The translations under genes were made by a program, and so were the position numbers. From positions 186,001-250,000 of the forward strand of contig JAIVFI010000033.1 of assembly GCA_025558095.1 (NCBI GenBank): a stretch of DNA of 64,000 nt. Reading direction: 5' to 3'. Under the pieces are notes generated by a model that saw only the letters and a list, made by a program, of their open reading frames with translations, did no database searches and was not told the DNA's origin. This DNA is from Hyaloraphidium curvatum. Taxonomy: Eukaryota; Monoblepharomycota; Hyaloraphidiomycetes; Hyaloraphidiales; Hyaloraphidiaceae. Within the stretch, counting starts at the first letter, position 1. Every line of letters begins with the position of its first letter. Shown here piece after piece: positions 1 through 9,786 of the stretch.

Positions 1-2
1 GT

Positions 3-1001
3 CCGCTTCCGGGGTTGCACATGCAGATCCGCCGAGCGGGGCTCGGATCGAACGCGGACGCCGAGTGCCTCACCATTGATTCGTACATCAATCCGGCCAA
101 ATCGTGCGCCTTCTACTGCGATCCGCAGTGCAAGAACCTCCTCCTCGGCTTGGCCTCCCAGCTCCACGAGCCCCCGTACTACCCCCAGGCTAATTGCAAC
201 CGGACCTCCTCCACGGCCTCGTGGTGCCCCGCCGCGCTCGCCGTGGCCCTAAACGGCACCCTCCCGTCCCCCCAGATCTGCGAAGCGGTCCCCATGTGCC
301 CGCTGGATCGGGGCGGAAAATACGTCCCGCTCTCGACATGCGTGCGCTCCTGCGACCCCGGCGATAATGGGCACTACTTCATCGCCGTCTCGCTGCCCCC
401 CGTTAACCGAAACACCCCCGTTCGCACCGCCTGCGCCGGGCCAAGGAACGGCACCATAGTGCCGGGTTTGGCGTTCGAATCCGGCACCGCTTGCTCCTGG
501 TTCTTGGACCCGGCGTGCACGGTGCTGGCGCCGGGAGAACCGACGCCGGCGGAGATGGCCAATGACCGCGTGGTCGCCGGAGTGTTGTGCCCGCTGAAGG
601 AGCAGGGCGTGGTGAGGGGCTCGTGGTGCGACAGGGCGGAGGAGGCCTTTGAACCGGGGGGAGTCAAGACCGTTCTGCCATGCGGGGCGAAGAAGACGAC
701 GACGGAGCTGCAAATGACGTCGACAAGGGCGGCGACCTCGACGGCGGCACAAACGACCTCGACGGCGGCACAAACGACCTCGACGGCGGCACAAACGACC
801 TCGACGGCGGCGCAAGCAACCGCGACGGCGGCGCAGGCAACCTCGACAGCTGTGCAGGCGACGCCCACCCAGGCAACGTCACCCGTAGGACAGGCAACGT
901 CCACACGTGTGCCATCGGGCGCTGGACGCACGGGAGCGTCCGAGGAGGTGGCATGGATGGGGACACTGGCGGCGCTTGCAGCGATCGTTGCGGCGGTATG
1001 A
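3..1001 (+). CDS. Cys-rich secreted/GPI-type protein with Thr/Ala repeat tail (5' partial)
   Basis: The frame is open to the left edge of the window, so the start and any signal peptide are missing; the first ATG inside is at 21. The visible part is a Cys-rich region of about 220 residues with several N-glycosylation sequons (NRT, NGT). It is followed by a Thr/Ser/Ala/Gln stalk of 7-residue repeats (TTSTAAQ and variants) and a hydrophobic C-terminus (WMGTLAALAAIVAAV), the layout of a fungal GPI-anchored wall protein. No enzyme family is recognised. The stop lies 140 bp from the convergent MYND gene. Confidence is good for a coding, exported protein and low for any function. Confidence 0.7.
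   Translation, partial: PLPGLHMQIRRAGLGSNADAECLTIDSYINPAKSCAFYCDPQCKNLLLGLASQLHEPPYYPQANCNRTSSTASWCPAALAVALNGTLPSPQICEAVPMCPLDRGGKYVPLSTCVRSCDPGDNGHYFIAVSLPPVNRNTPVRTACAGPRNGTIVPGLAFESGTACSWFLDPACTVLAPGEPTPAEMANDRVVAGVLCPLKEQGVVRGSWCDRAEEAFEPGGVKTVLPCGAKKTTTELQMTSTRAATSTAAQTTSTAAQTTSTAAQTTSTAAQATATAAQATSTAVQATPTQATSPVGQATSTRVPSGAGRTGASEEVAWMGTLAALAAIVAAV
733..865 (+). repeat. 21-bp coding minisatellite
   Basis: Near-perfect tandem 21-bp units (core acctcgacggcggcacaaa) encode the TTSTAAQ heptads of the stalk. The first copies are almost identical and later ones diverge (TATAAQA, TSTAVQA). All changes keep the reading frame, as expected for a length-variable cell-wall stalk. Confidence 0.85.
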
Positions 1002-1143
1002 TCTTTTCGTGTGGTTCTCGTGGTGTACAGAGATCTGTGACGTCAGGCTGCTGTACCACGGACCGCGGTCCCCGTTCTCAAGGCCTCCATCGGCAGGCTG
1101 CTCCATGTTGTCCGAAACCACCCCGTACGCAAAATGCGGCCGA

Positions 1144-1733
1144 TCACTGGGCCGGAGCGGATCCGCAGGCGTTCCGGTGCTCCGCCCAGTCCAACCTCTG
1201 GCACTCTTTGGAGCAGTATACCACGGCCTTGCACCTTTGGCACCTTTTGAACTTGCCGTTGCCGTCGACGGTGGGCGGGTTCGGAACGTTGCAGAACGAG
1301 CAGAACCTCCTGACCTCTGGGTCGAATTGGTGCGGGACGCCGAAGAATCCGTCCAAACCAAGTCGTTTGCGGACGATGGGCATGATGTGGTCGACGTCGG
1401 TTCCCGTCTTGATCAGCTCGGGACCGTCCCAGACTTCGATGGAGAGCGAGTCGACGACGTTGGCGAAGATCGCAGCCGTCCAGTTGATAACAATCTCTTC
1501 GGCGGACGTCAGCGCGCTGCCCTGGGCGCGCCGGGCGGGAAAGTGAGCCCACCGTCCGTGACTTTCTCCAGGTGTTCGCGCGTAGCCGGACGGGCCCATA
1601 CTTTGTTGAGGCGGGGGCGCGAATGCGCAACCGCAAAGAGGAGCGAGCCGGCATTCTTCCTGATGCTCATGTCTGCGAACACGCTGCCGGGCAACTTGTA
1701 GGTGATGCGGAGGTCCACGTCGTTAGCGGCCAT
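1144..1733 (-). CDS. MYND zinc-finger protein
   Basis: Two exons (1733-1563, 1521-1144) joined over a 41-nt intron give about 182 residues. The start ATG at 1733 opens MAANDVDLRITYK. The C-terminal 45 residues form a MYND finger: FCSFC, then CQRC, CSKEC and HRNAC supply the C-x2-C / C-x2-C / C-x3-C / H-x3-C zinc ligands. MYND fingers usually bind proline-rich partner peptides. The N-terminal 120 residues match no domain I recognise. The intron is short for this window, but it is the only GT-AG pair that joins the two frames. Confidence 0.7.
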
Positions 1734-2049
1734 TGCAGGTGCGGCGGGGAGCTTCGGCGCGGGGTGCGGATCGGAGCGATGCGGCCGGGGCGGCCGGCGA
1801 GATCCGTCCGTCACGGGGCGGTGGGGGGGCGCAGAGACACGAGGCAAGCAGACGCGCGGCGGCGGCGGTCAAGAGGTGCCGCCGTGGAAGACTCAGAGGC
1901 AGGTTTGCGCGGGACGGTTTGGTGTTGGTCGCGCGCGAGTCACTGGTCCCGCGCGCGCCAGGCTCTTCAGTCTCGGCTTTTGCATGAACTTGTGCAACGT
2001 CTTTCTTCGATCTTCTCTCGCTTTACATCAACGTCACTCGATCTGGGGA

Positions 2050-3393
2050 TCATTTCCACACTCTGATTGCCATCTTCCATTTCTCCCTGCACTTCGGACA
2101 GCGGCGACTCTTTTCCACATCCCGCACGCAGCCCTCGCACAGCACCATGTGCCCGCACGGAACCACGGCATGGGTCCGCTCCCTTTCCCAGCACACAATG
2201 CAGCTGCCTTCTTCTTCCTCGGCGGGTGCCGACGGCCTCTCGTCCAGAGCTGCCAGCCCATCCAATAGTGCGTTCATGGACGGTGGGGTACCGCGGGCAA
2301 TCAGGGAGTCCAGAGCTTGCAGGATGAGGCACAGGCGGTAACCCATGCTGCGGAGCTGTAGGATGGTAGCGCGGTGCGGGCGGTGGTCCGGCTCTAGAAG
2401 ATCATCGTCCCAAGTTTCTTTGCCCTGACACGCGCAGGCAAGTTTCTTCGCAGCAGCTGATGTAAACCGTTCTTCCGAGATTGAAGGCTCCAAGGAATCA
2501 TTCAGATGGTGTTCCATCGGGACGCTATTCAGCAACCGTCGTTTCTTCCTCGGTGTCGGCAGCTCCGAATCTGAATCCAAGTTTAAAATCGGCGGTAACG
2601 GAGCCGCACGTGGCTTCTTTCTCGGTGACTGCATCTCCAGAAGCTCGTCCGAAGACGACGGCGAAGATGCCGAAAGTGTCCGCTTCGTTGGAAAAGGCGG
2701 CTTGATGGTCGCTTTCGCAAAATACTCAGCGCGGGGGCCATCCTTCCTAGGTGGCGCCGGGAGCTTCCAGTACACGGCATTTGAGCCCAAAGTTCTCCTC
2801 GGCGAGGTATCCACCAAGCGCCGCTGGCCCGGGCGGGAGTCTCTCTGACGCTTCTTTGCTTCGGGAACCACGGGCGCCTCCGAGGCCTCGTCCTCCGAAG
2901 TGCTCCTATCTGCGAGCCCGTCCCTGCCCTTGCCTGGAAAGAACAGCGTTCCGCGGGGTCGGAAGGCCACGATGGGGTCGGCACCGCTCGCAGGACGACG
3001 CGCCGTGGCCGACGGCTGGGCGCCTCCCGTGACGGTTTCCCTTCTCCGCCGCTCGTGCAACGTAGGTTTGTAAACTTTAAGAATGAGCCGTTGCCGCTAA
3101 AGGTCGTTGCCTTCCGAGTGCCACAACGGAACTCACTCATGTTCGACGGACCCCTCAGGTCGCCCGGCGCGGGTGTCCTCCCATGTTCGGTCTTGCAAGC
3201 GCCCTCCTCGGCCTTCAGCTCCTTCCTAATAGCCTCCCGCTCATGTACGCGTCGCCCGAGCATGGCACAGAGGGCCCTGCACGCGGCGAATTCGGCGGGT
3301 AGTTGACGGTAGCTGGATTTCTCGCGGAGACCGATCCCCAGCGAAGTGGCTCATGATGAGGAGGACCAAGACGGTCGATGGAATGTCCTCCAT
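2050..3393 (-). CDS. RING-finger protein, probable E3 ubiquitin ligase
   Basis: Three exons (3393-3332, 3276-3137, 3074-2050) joined at GT-AG sites give 408 codons in frame. A C3HC4 RING lies at the extreme C-terminus: CIVC, then CGHMVLCEGC and CPKC, in the position seen in IAP/MUL1-type ligases. The long middle part is Pro/Ser/Arg-rich with basic clusters and acidic stretches, suggesting a disordered nuclear protein. A short helical, charged segment (HEREAIRKELKAEE) is encoded by exon 2. The RING is clear; exon 1 is the weakest part of the model. Role inferred: E2 recruitment and ubiquitin transfer to an unknown substrate. Confidence 0.7.
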
Positions 3394-3797
3394 GTCGTGC
3401 ACTGATCTGGAGGCTCGAAGAGCGACTCATTGCGAAGACTCCGACGTAGGGACACGCATTCCCCACGAACTCGTGGCAGTTGGCAAAAACAGCTGATGTC
3501 GGCAGCTACTTGAGCTCTTATACTAGCTTTTGAAGACGTTCTATGGGCGCCGTGACGATGTGCAGGGTGGACCTGAGGACATCTTGGCGATCGGGCACGC
3601 GAGGCGCACTGGAGACATGCACTGTAGGCGAAACCGGCCAGAGCACAAGAGAAAGAAACTCAGTCGATCAATTTGAAAGCCTCTGAACAGAGTTGCGGAC
3701 AGAAAGACTGCGACATTTGCTGGGGGACACCGACGTGGAAGTCGCGTGTGGCGGCGCCGCCCGCCGGCCCGATCCTCAACCCGAGACAGGCTCAACC
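3394..3797. promoter_or_regulatory. Divergent promoter region (RING / acyl-CoA dehydrogenase)
   Basis: About 400 bp between two divergent start codons. I see no further gene, RNA or repeat in it; it presumably holds both promoters and 5' UTRs. Confidence 0.4.
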
Positions 3798-5934
3798 ATG
3801 ATGCTCCTGCGCGCTCTCGGCAGACGCGGGCTCGCCACTGCGGCGTCCCCCGTGGCGACGGCCGGCCGGCTGCCGGCTGCGGCGGCCAACGCGGCGCCCA
3901 GCACGGCTTTTGGGGGCATGCCGGTCGCCAGTTCCTACACCGGCTTCTTCCAGGCTCCCCCCGCGCTGGAGAACCAATGGACCGCAGACGCCGTGCTCCG
4001 CTCGATCCTCAAGAGCTCACTGGGCGTGCCAGGCGAGATGTACGCGGAATGGGACGCCGACCTGCACCGCTTCGGCGACCTCATGGTCAGCCCCGCCCTC
4101 CTCGAGCACATCCGCGAGGGCGAGGAGAACCTGCCCAAGATCGTCCAGTTCGACGGCTGGGGAAAGCGCGTCGACAAGCTGCACACCTCGGCGGCCTGGA
4201 AGGAGATGAAGAAGCTGGTGGCACGCGAAAAGCTCATCTCAATTGGTTACGACCGCGCCAAGTGGGGCCAGCACGCCCGGACCTATCAATTCGCCAAGGA
4301 GCACTTGTTCTCGCCTTCGTCTAGCTATGCCGTATGCCCCCTTGGCATGAGTGACGCAGCTGCACGATTGATAGAGCTGCACGGTCGTGGGGTACCCGAA
4401 CTCGAGGAAGCTTACGACAGGCTCACGACGAACGACGAGACCCGCATGCAATACACAGGGCAGTGGATGACTGAAAGGCCGGGCGGTTCCGACGTGTCGC
4501 GGACCGAGACCCAGGCGTTCAAGGCCGATGACGGATCCTGGCGCATCCACGGCTTCAAGTGGTTCACATCTGCGGTGGATTCCGACATGGTATTCCTTCT
4601 CGCGCGGCACGTGGATCCTCAGAACCCGCAGCTCTCGGACTTTTCCTCCTCCAAGGGCCTCTCGCTCTTCTTCGCGTGGATGCACGACCCTGCGAGCCCC
4701 AACGGCCTTAACGGGATCCGTGTCCACCGCCTCAAGAACAAGCTCGGCACGCGCCCCCTCCCCACCGCCGAGCTCGAGCTCGACGGCATGCGCGCCTCGC
4801 TGGTCGGCAAGCCCGGGCGCGGCGTTGCCCAGATGGCCACGATGCTCAACCTCTCGCGGCTGCACTGCTGCGTCTGGTCCTCGGGATACGTCGCTCGGGC
4901 GCTACAGCTGGCCGCGGACTGGAGCGCGAAGCGCTACGCGTTCGGTAAGCCGCTCTACCGACACCCCCTGCACATGCACCACATGTCGAAACTCGCGGCC
5001 ACGTACCGTGCGATCCTGCACCTGACGTTCCATTCCGTCGCGCTTGTCGGCAAGACCGAGGTGGACGAGCTTGCGGGCAACCTGAGCGAGGACGACAAGT
5101 GGATGCTGCGGCTGCTGACCCCCGTGTCCAAGGCCTTTGTCAGCCTCGAGAGCGTGGCGGTGGTGCAGGGCGCAATGGAGGCCATCGGCGGGCAGGGATT
5201 CATGGAAGACGCCGGGCTGGCGCGTCTGTACCGCGACGTCATGGTGGTGAGTTGCCTTTCGACAGAGTTGCTCGTTCTTCTCTGATCGCTCGCGTCTCCT
5301 TTCGCAGAACACCCTGTGGGAAGGCACGGTCAACGCCCTTTCCCACGACCTCCTCAGGGTCTTCCACCAGACCTCGGGCCGCGCCATCGACCTCCTCCGC
5401 TCGTCCGTGCTGGCCCGCATTTCGCCTGCCGCTTCGGTCCCGGAGCTCCGCGGCGCGGCCAAGGCCGTCGAGGAGGCCACGGACCTCGTCGCGAGCTTCT
5501 CTGGCGAGATGATGCGAACGGCCAGCGCGGACGGCAAGGAGGTGGACCCAGGGATGGAGAGGCTGCTCAGGGAGCTCACTCTGAGCATCGGCCGTGTGAT
5601 CTCCGGCAGCCTGATGGTGGGCCAAATACTTTGGCCGTCCGCGATCAGTCGTGCTCACCCAACCGACCCGTGCGACCCGCAGATCGAGCACGCAATCAAC
5701 ACTGGCGACGCCTCCGACGTCGTCGCTGCGCAGCGCTGGAACCGGGGAAGCAACCTCGCCGGCGTGCTCCGGGACGAGACCGAGCTCCTCCGGGCGGGCG
5801 GGTTTGGCGTGCCGGAGCTTAGGGGAGATAGGAGCGCGGAGAAGGCGTGGCTCGCGGGGGACGCGAGGGTGGAGCTGGGAGATGCGTTGCTGGGGATGGA
5901 CATGTTGGTGAACCGGCCTCAAGTGGCCGCGTAA
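3798..5934 (+). CDS. AidB-like acyl-CoA dehydrogenase family flavoprotein
   Basis: Two exons (3798-5246, 5308-5934) give 691 residues; the splice restores YRDVMV|NTLWEGTVN, a family-typical stretch. FAD-dependent acyl-CoA dehydrogenase fold, AidB/ACAD subgroup: MTERPGGSDVS in the middle domain, HGFKWFTSAVDSDM, and the C-terminal helical domain with GQGFMEDAGLARLYRD. The N-terminus (MMLLRALGRRGLATAASP) is a likely mitochondrial presequence. The usual catalytic Glu position is not obvious, as in AidB, where physiological substrates are uncertain. The protein is longer than bacterial AidB (about 540), with an extra C-terminal helical extension. ATG 3798 is followed directly by a second ATG; either could serve. 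Confidence 0.88.
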
Positions 5935-6093
5935 AGGTAGCTTTGTCAAGTGATCCGTGATAGAAGATGGTTTGGACGCAACTAGGCAACTGGGTTGTAT
6001 CGCTGAGGCAGATAATCTGGAATCCATCTCCATTGACTTCAACAACGCGCTTACATCCAAATTCAAGCCTGCTGTACAGCCCTCTATAGATCT

Positions 6094-8660
6094 TTACCTC
6101 TTGCGGTAGTTGCGCGAGAACATCAAGCCCGTCAGCGACATCAGCGAGAAGAAGATGAACAGGCACACTGGAGGCGGCGGGGTCAGCCTGGGAAGAGCGG
6201 CTGGGCAGCGAAATCGAACGCACCGTTCACAGCGTACGCAATGTTGGTGGCCGCGGGGTTCTCGGGCGACAGGTCGCGGTACGTCTTGATGAAGTCCGCG
6301 CCCTGGCCCACGGGGCAGTAGTACCCGGGAGGGAACAGGGAGGGGTCGCGGGCGATGGCGCTGGCGATCGACGACGAGTTGCGGTACATGGGGAAAGCGC
6401 CGATGGCGTTGCGGTACTGGGCGGGCTCCGAGAAGTTGTTCGGGGTCGTGGTGAGGGGAGCGATGGTCGAGGCCAGCTGGTTGTTGATCGCGAGCAGGTT
6501 GGCCTGGGTGGCGGGAGTGGCGTCCGCAAGACCCGAGGTGGCGGCGTTGGCGGACATGATGCCCACGCCCTGCCAGAACTGGGCGACCTGGACGTCGTTC
6601 GAGGGGGTGGCGAGGAAGGTGGCGTTCATGGCGCCGGCGAAGCCGCCCGCGACGGGGGCCGCGAAGATGGTCGAGGGAAGCGTGGGGCACTCCATGATGT
6701 AGTCCTTCATGACCTGCCAGATCTGGAGAGGAAGATCGGGGTCAGAATGATCCTTGCATTCCGCAGGTCCGATCAGGTACTCACGACGAACTGCAGGCAC
6801 CAGCGCCAGTAGTTGATGTCGGCGAGCCAGCGGAGGGCGGGCGACACGGTGCCGAGGGCGGCCTGGGTGCCCGAGAAGGCGTAGAAGATAAGGCCGGCGG
6901 CCCAGAGGGCAGTGTAGGCCTGCACGAGGGTCTTGCACCACGCCGACCAGGCCTGCGACACGGCGGTGGCGAGCCACATCTGGAGCAGCATCATGGGGTA
7001 GATCAGGCCGAAGTACTTGGCCTCGAAGCCGGCCATGAAGAAGATGATGACCATCTGGATCGTGGTGATGACGGTGGTGAAGCAGCCCCTACAATGCGAG
7101 CTGTTAGCGCCGTGGCGCCGAAAGATGCACGTTGAAGACCCACTCGATGAGGAGGTAGGTCAGCCAGAACGGAGGGGTGTGGTAGAAGGCGGTGTCGAGC
7201 TCCTGCAGGTAGAGCTCGCGGTCCTCCAGGAACTGCGGCACGGCGGCGATGGCGACGAAGATGGCGAGGAAAGCGAACGTCGTCGTGAGCGAGAGCCGGT
7301 TGCGGATGCCCTGGATGTCGTTTTGCAGCTGGTGGAAGACCAGTCAGCGCAGTGCGCTGAGGAATCAGCGGGGAAAGCTCACGTTGAAGAAGAGACCACC
7401 GAAGAGAAGCGCAAGCGCCGTGAACATGAACAGGCGGCCCCACGAAGTCGAGGGGTTGCGCCAGTAGCGGACGAGGCAGCGGTAGCCGACGAGGCCGATC
7501 TGGTGGTACCAGGGGCGCTCGACGATGTACTCCGAGTACCGGACGGGGCCGTATGTCTGGCTCTTGAGGCGGGCGATCTCGGCCATGTTGGCGGCGGCGA
7601 GCGGCGACTTGTCATAGTACTCGGCGGCGGCCTGGGTGTTGGCCGAGATGACGTCGAGGTAGTGCTCGATGGGGTTCTGGAGCTTGGGCGTCGGGTAGCC
7701 CATGGTCGTGAAGTACGACTCGGCGGCGGCGACGGGGCCGAAGAAGCAGGTGCGGCCCTCGGACAGAAGCATGCAGTTGTCGAACAGCTTGAAGACGGCC
7801 TCGCAGGGCTGGTGGATGACGATCACGACGCAGACGTTCTCCGACTTGACGTATTTCAGCACGAGCTCCATGGTGAAGCGAGCGCCGAAGTCGTCGAGGC
7901 CGCTGGAGGTGGAATCGCCCGTCAGCAAAGGCGCTCGCTGCCCGAGACAGCCGGGCAGACAACTCACGAGGTGGGCTCGTCGAGGAAGAGCATGCGAGGG
8001 CGGGCAATCATCTCGGTGGCGACCTCGGTGCGCTTCTTCTCGCCGGACGAGACACCGCGGATCAGCTCGTCGCCGACGGGGGTGTTCTGGGCGTTGGTGA
8101 GTTTGAGGCCGGAAATGACCTCGTCGACGCGGGCGATGCGCTCCTCCTTGGTCGAGTGGCGGGGCATGCGGCACTCGGCCGCGAACATGAGGGTCTCGCG
8201 GACGGTCATGGTCGGGATGTGCGCCATCATGGTGGTGATCTGGCCGAGCCGCTTCTTGAAGAAGACGTCCGGCTTCTCGCCGTTGACGAGGACCTCGCCG
8301 GTCAGCTCGCCGAGCGACTTGCGCTGCGACAGAATGTCTGGAGGCAAGGCAGAGGAGGGTCAACAGATGGCCTAATCGCAGGAGACACGCTGTCACCCAC
8401 CGACGAGCGTGGTCTTGCCGGCGCCCGAGGGGCCGATGATGGCGAGCGACTCGCCGGGGCGCGCGAAGCCATAGCTGTCGATGAGCGAGTGCACGATCTT
8501 CTTCTCGCCGAAGAGGTTGCCCGACTTGAGCTTGCAGTTGACGTTCTCCCAGGTGACCTGCGGAGCGCCGGGGATCAGCGGGGCCGGGCGTGCGCGCCGC
8601 GCGGCACCGCACCGTGTAGCCGGCGTGGCTCGCGGCGACGTCGGCGGCGGTGTCGGCCAT
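6094..8660 (-). CDS. ABCG (White-type) half-transporter 1
   Basis: ABC half-transporter with ATPase first and membrane domain second. At least eight exons. Exon 1 (8660-8613) encodes only 16 residues; exon 2 resumes at 8557. Walker A is GPSGAGKTTLV, split by an intron right after it; the signature is VSSGEKKRTEVA; Walker B is MLFLDEPTSGLDD, also interrupted by an intron; the switch His is in IVIHQP. The membrane half carries about six spans and a long exported loop rich in N/T before the last helix. A final 56-nt intron joins AVN to VCLFIFFSLMSL, supplying the last helix and the basic tail RNYRKR. Lipid or drug export is inferred; the substrate is unknown. It diverges from a related ABCG gene at 9787. 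Confidence 0.85.
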
Positions 8661-9786
8661 CGTTGCGTCGCTATGCTACGAGGCTGCGGAGCGACAAGGT
8701 GGTCCGTTTGGCGTTGTGCGGAGAGCTTTGGCGCCGGCTGAACCCGAGCAAAGGGAGACGGACGGGGATCCCCGCAATAAAAATAAACTCGAGCCCCCAT
8801 CCGACCACCACCCTGCATCGCGGACGCCAAAAGCGCTTGAATCCCCCAAAAGTGGCAAACGCAACTCAGTCGTGAAAATGAAATGTCGATGCCGATTTCT
8901 TCGACCTCCTTGTATTGAAGTTTCGCGACGTTTTCCAACCCCGATCCCATGTCCCTTTGGCCGGCCCGAGATCGCGCATCGCCGCGCTGCACGAAGCACC
9001 TGGAGCGTTCGATCGGACGCGATCGGACGCCAAATCATCCTCTTTTTGTAACCTTGGAAGTTTACTGGCTCTCGTCCATCGTGCTGCCCGGGGTGTGGGT
9101 CCGATCGCGCCCGGTGAATCGACCATCACACGCTGACGTGGGCTATATTGAGGGCCACGGGTCCGTCGACTCGACCCAACCGTCCGCAAACGATCGCCCG
9201 GGCCAGGGAACGACATTTCGACGCGCTTTTTGGCGCAAACCAAGGACGATCGGTGGCTTATCTCGTGCCATTGCGGCGGGAGGCACGCGGGGGGACAGGC
9301 GATCTGCCGGGGTCCCGCGGCAGAAAATCGAGGGAAGAAGGAACATCCAGCCCGGAACATCCAAAATGCAATTTCAATCTGCCCTCTACAGGTGCTCTAT
9401 CCCACCAGCGCAGTAATATGTGGCAATATTGGCTGGGGAAAAAAAGACCAAGTGGGGGCCATCCGCTGGGCGTGGGGGCCCGGCGTTGGGTTTTCCCTTG
9501 TCTCCCCGACAGAGCGCTGCAGACCGGCCAATCTCCACCTCCAACACATTCTCGGACGTGGGTGTCCTTGCCCGGCGGCTGCAGTCTCTTTCCAGGCAGT
9601 TCCGCTGCCGAGAACGGAGACTGACAGCGAGCCGCGTCCGCGCATCGTTCGGTCGCTCACCGTCGGTTCCCGCCGTCGCCTCCCTCGCGCCACGACTCCG
9701 AATCTCCTGTCGACCTCGATTACCTTCGGCTCCTTGCGTATCGCACGCTGCCTTTCGCTCCCAGTTCGCGCACGGACCACAGCACC
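8661..9786. promoter_or_regulatory. 1.1-kb divergent promoter between two ABCG genes
   Basis: No convincing gene lies here. A 10-bp unit (gatcggacgc) occurs twice in tandem at 9011-9030. The interval is long for this compact region and is the obvious place for shared control of the two transporters. Confidence 0.5.

Noticed and set aside
15-720. SUN-family (GH132) glucan-binding protein
   Set aside because: The Cys-rich region lacks the family's conserved motifs as I know them; left as unassigned.
733-865. CRISPR-like repeats
   Set aside because: Units are contiguous with no spacers and encode in-frame heptads, so it is a coding minisatellite.
680-1546. Long plus-strand open frame with Asp/Gly repeats
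   Set aside because: It is a shifted frame of the 21-bp minisatellite of the GPI-type gene and then antisense to the MYND gene; the protein has no domain pattern.
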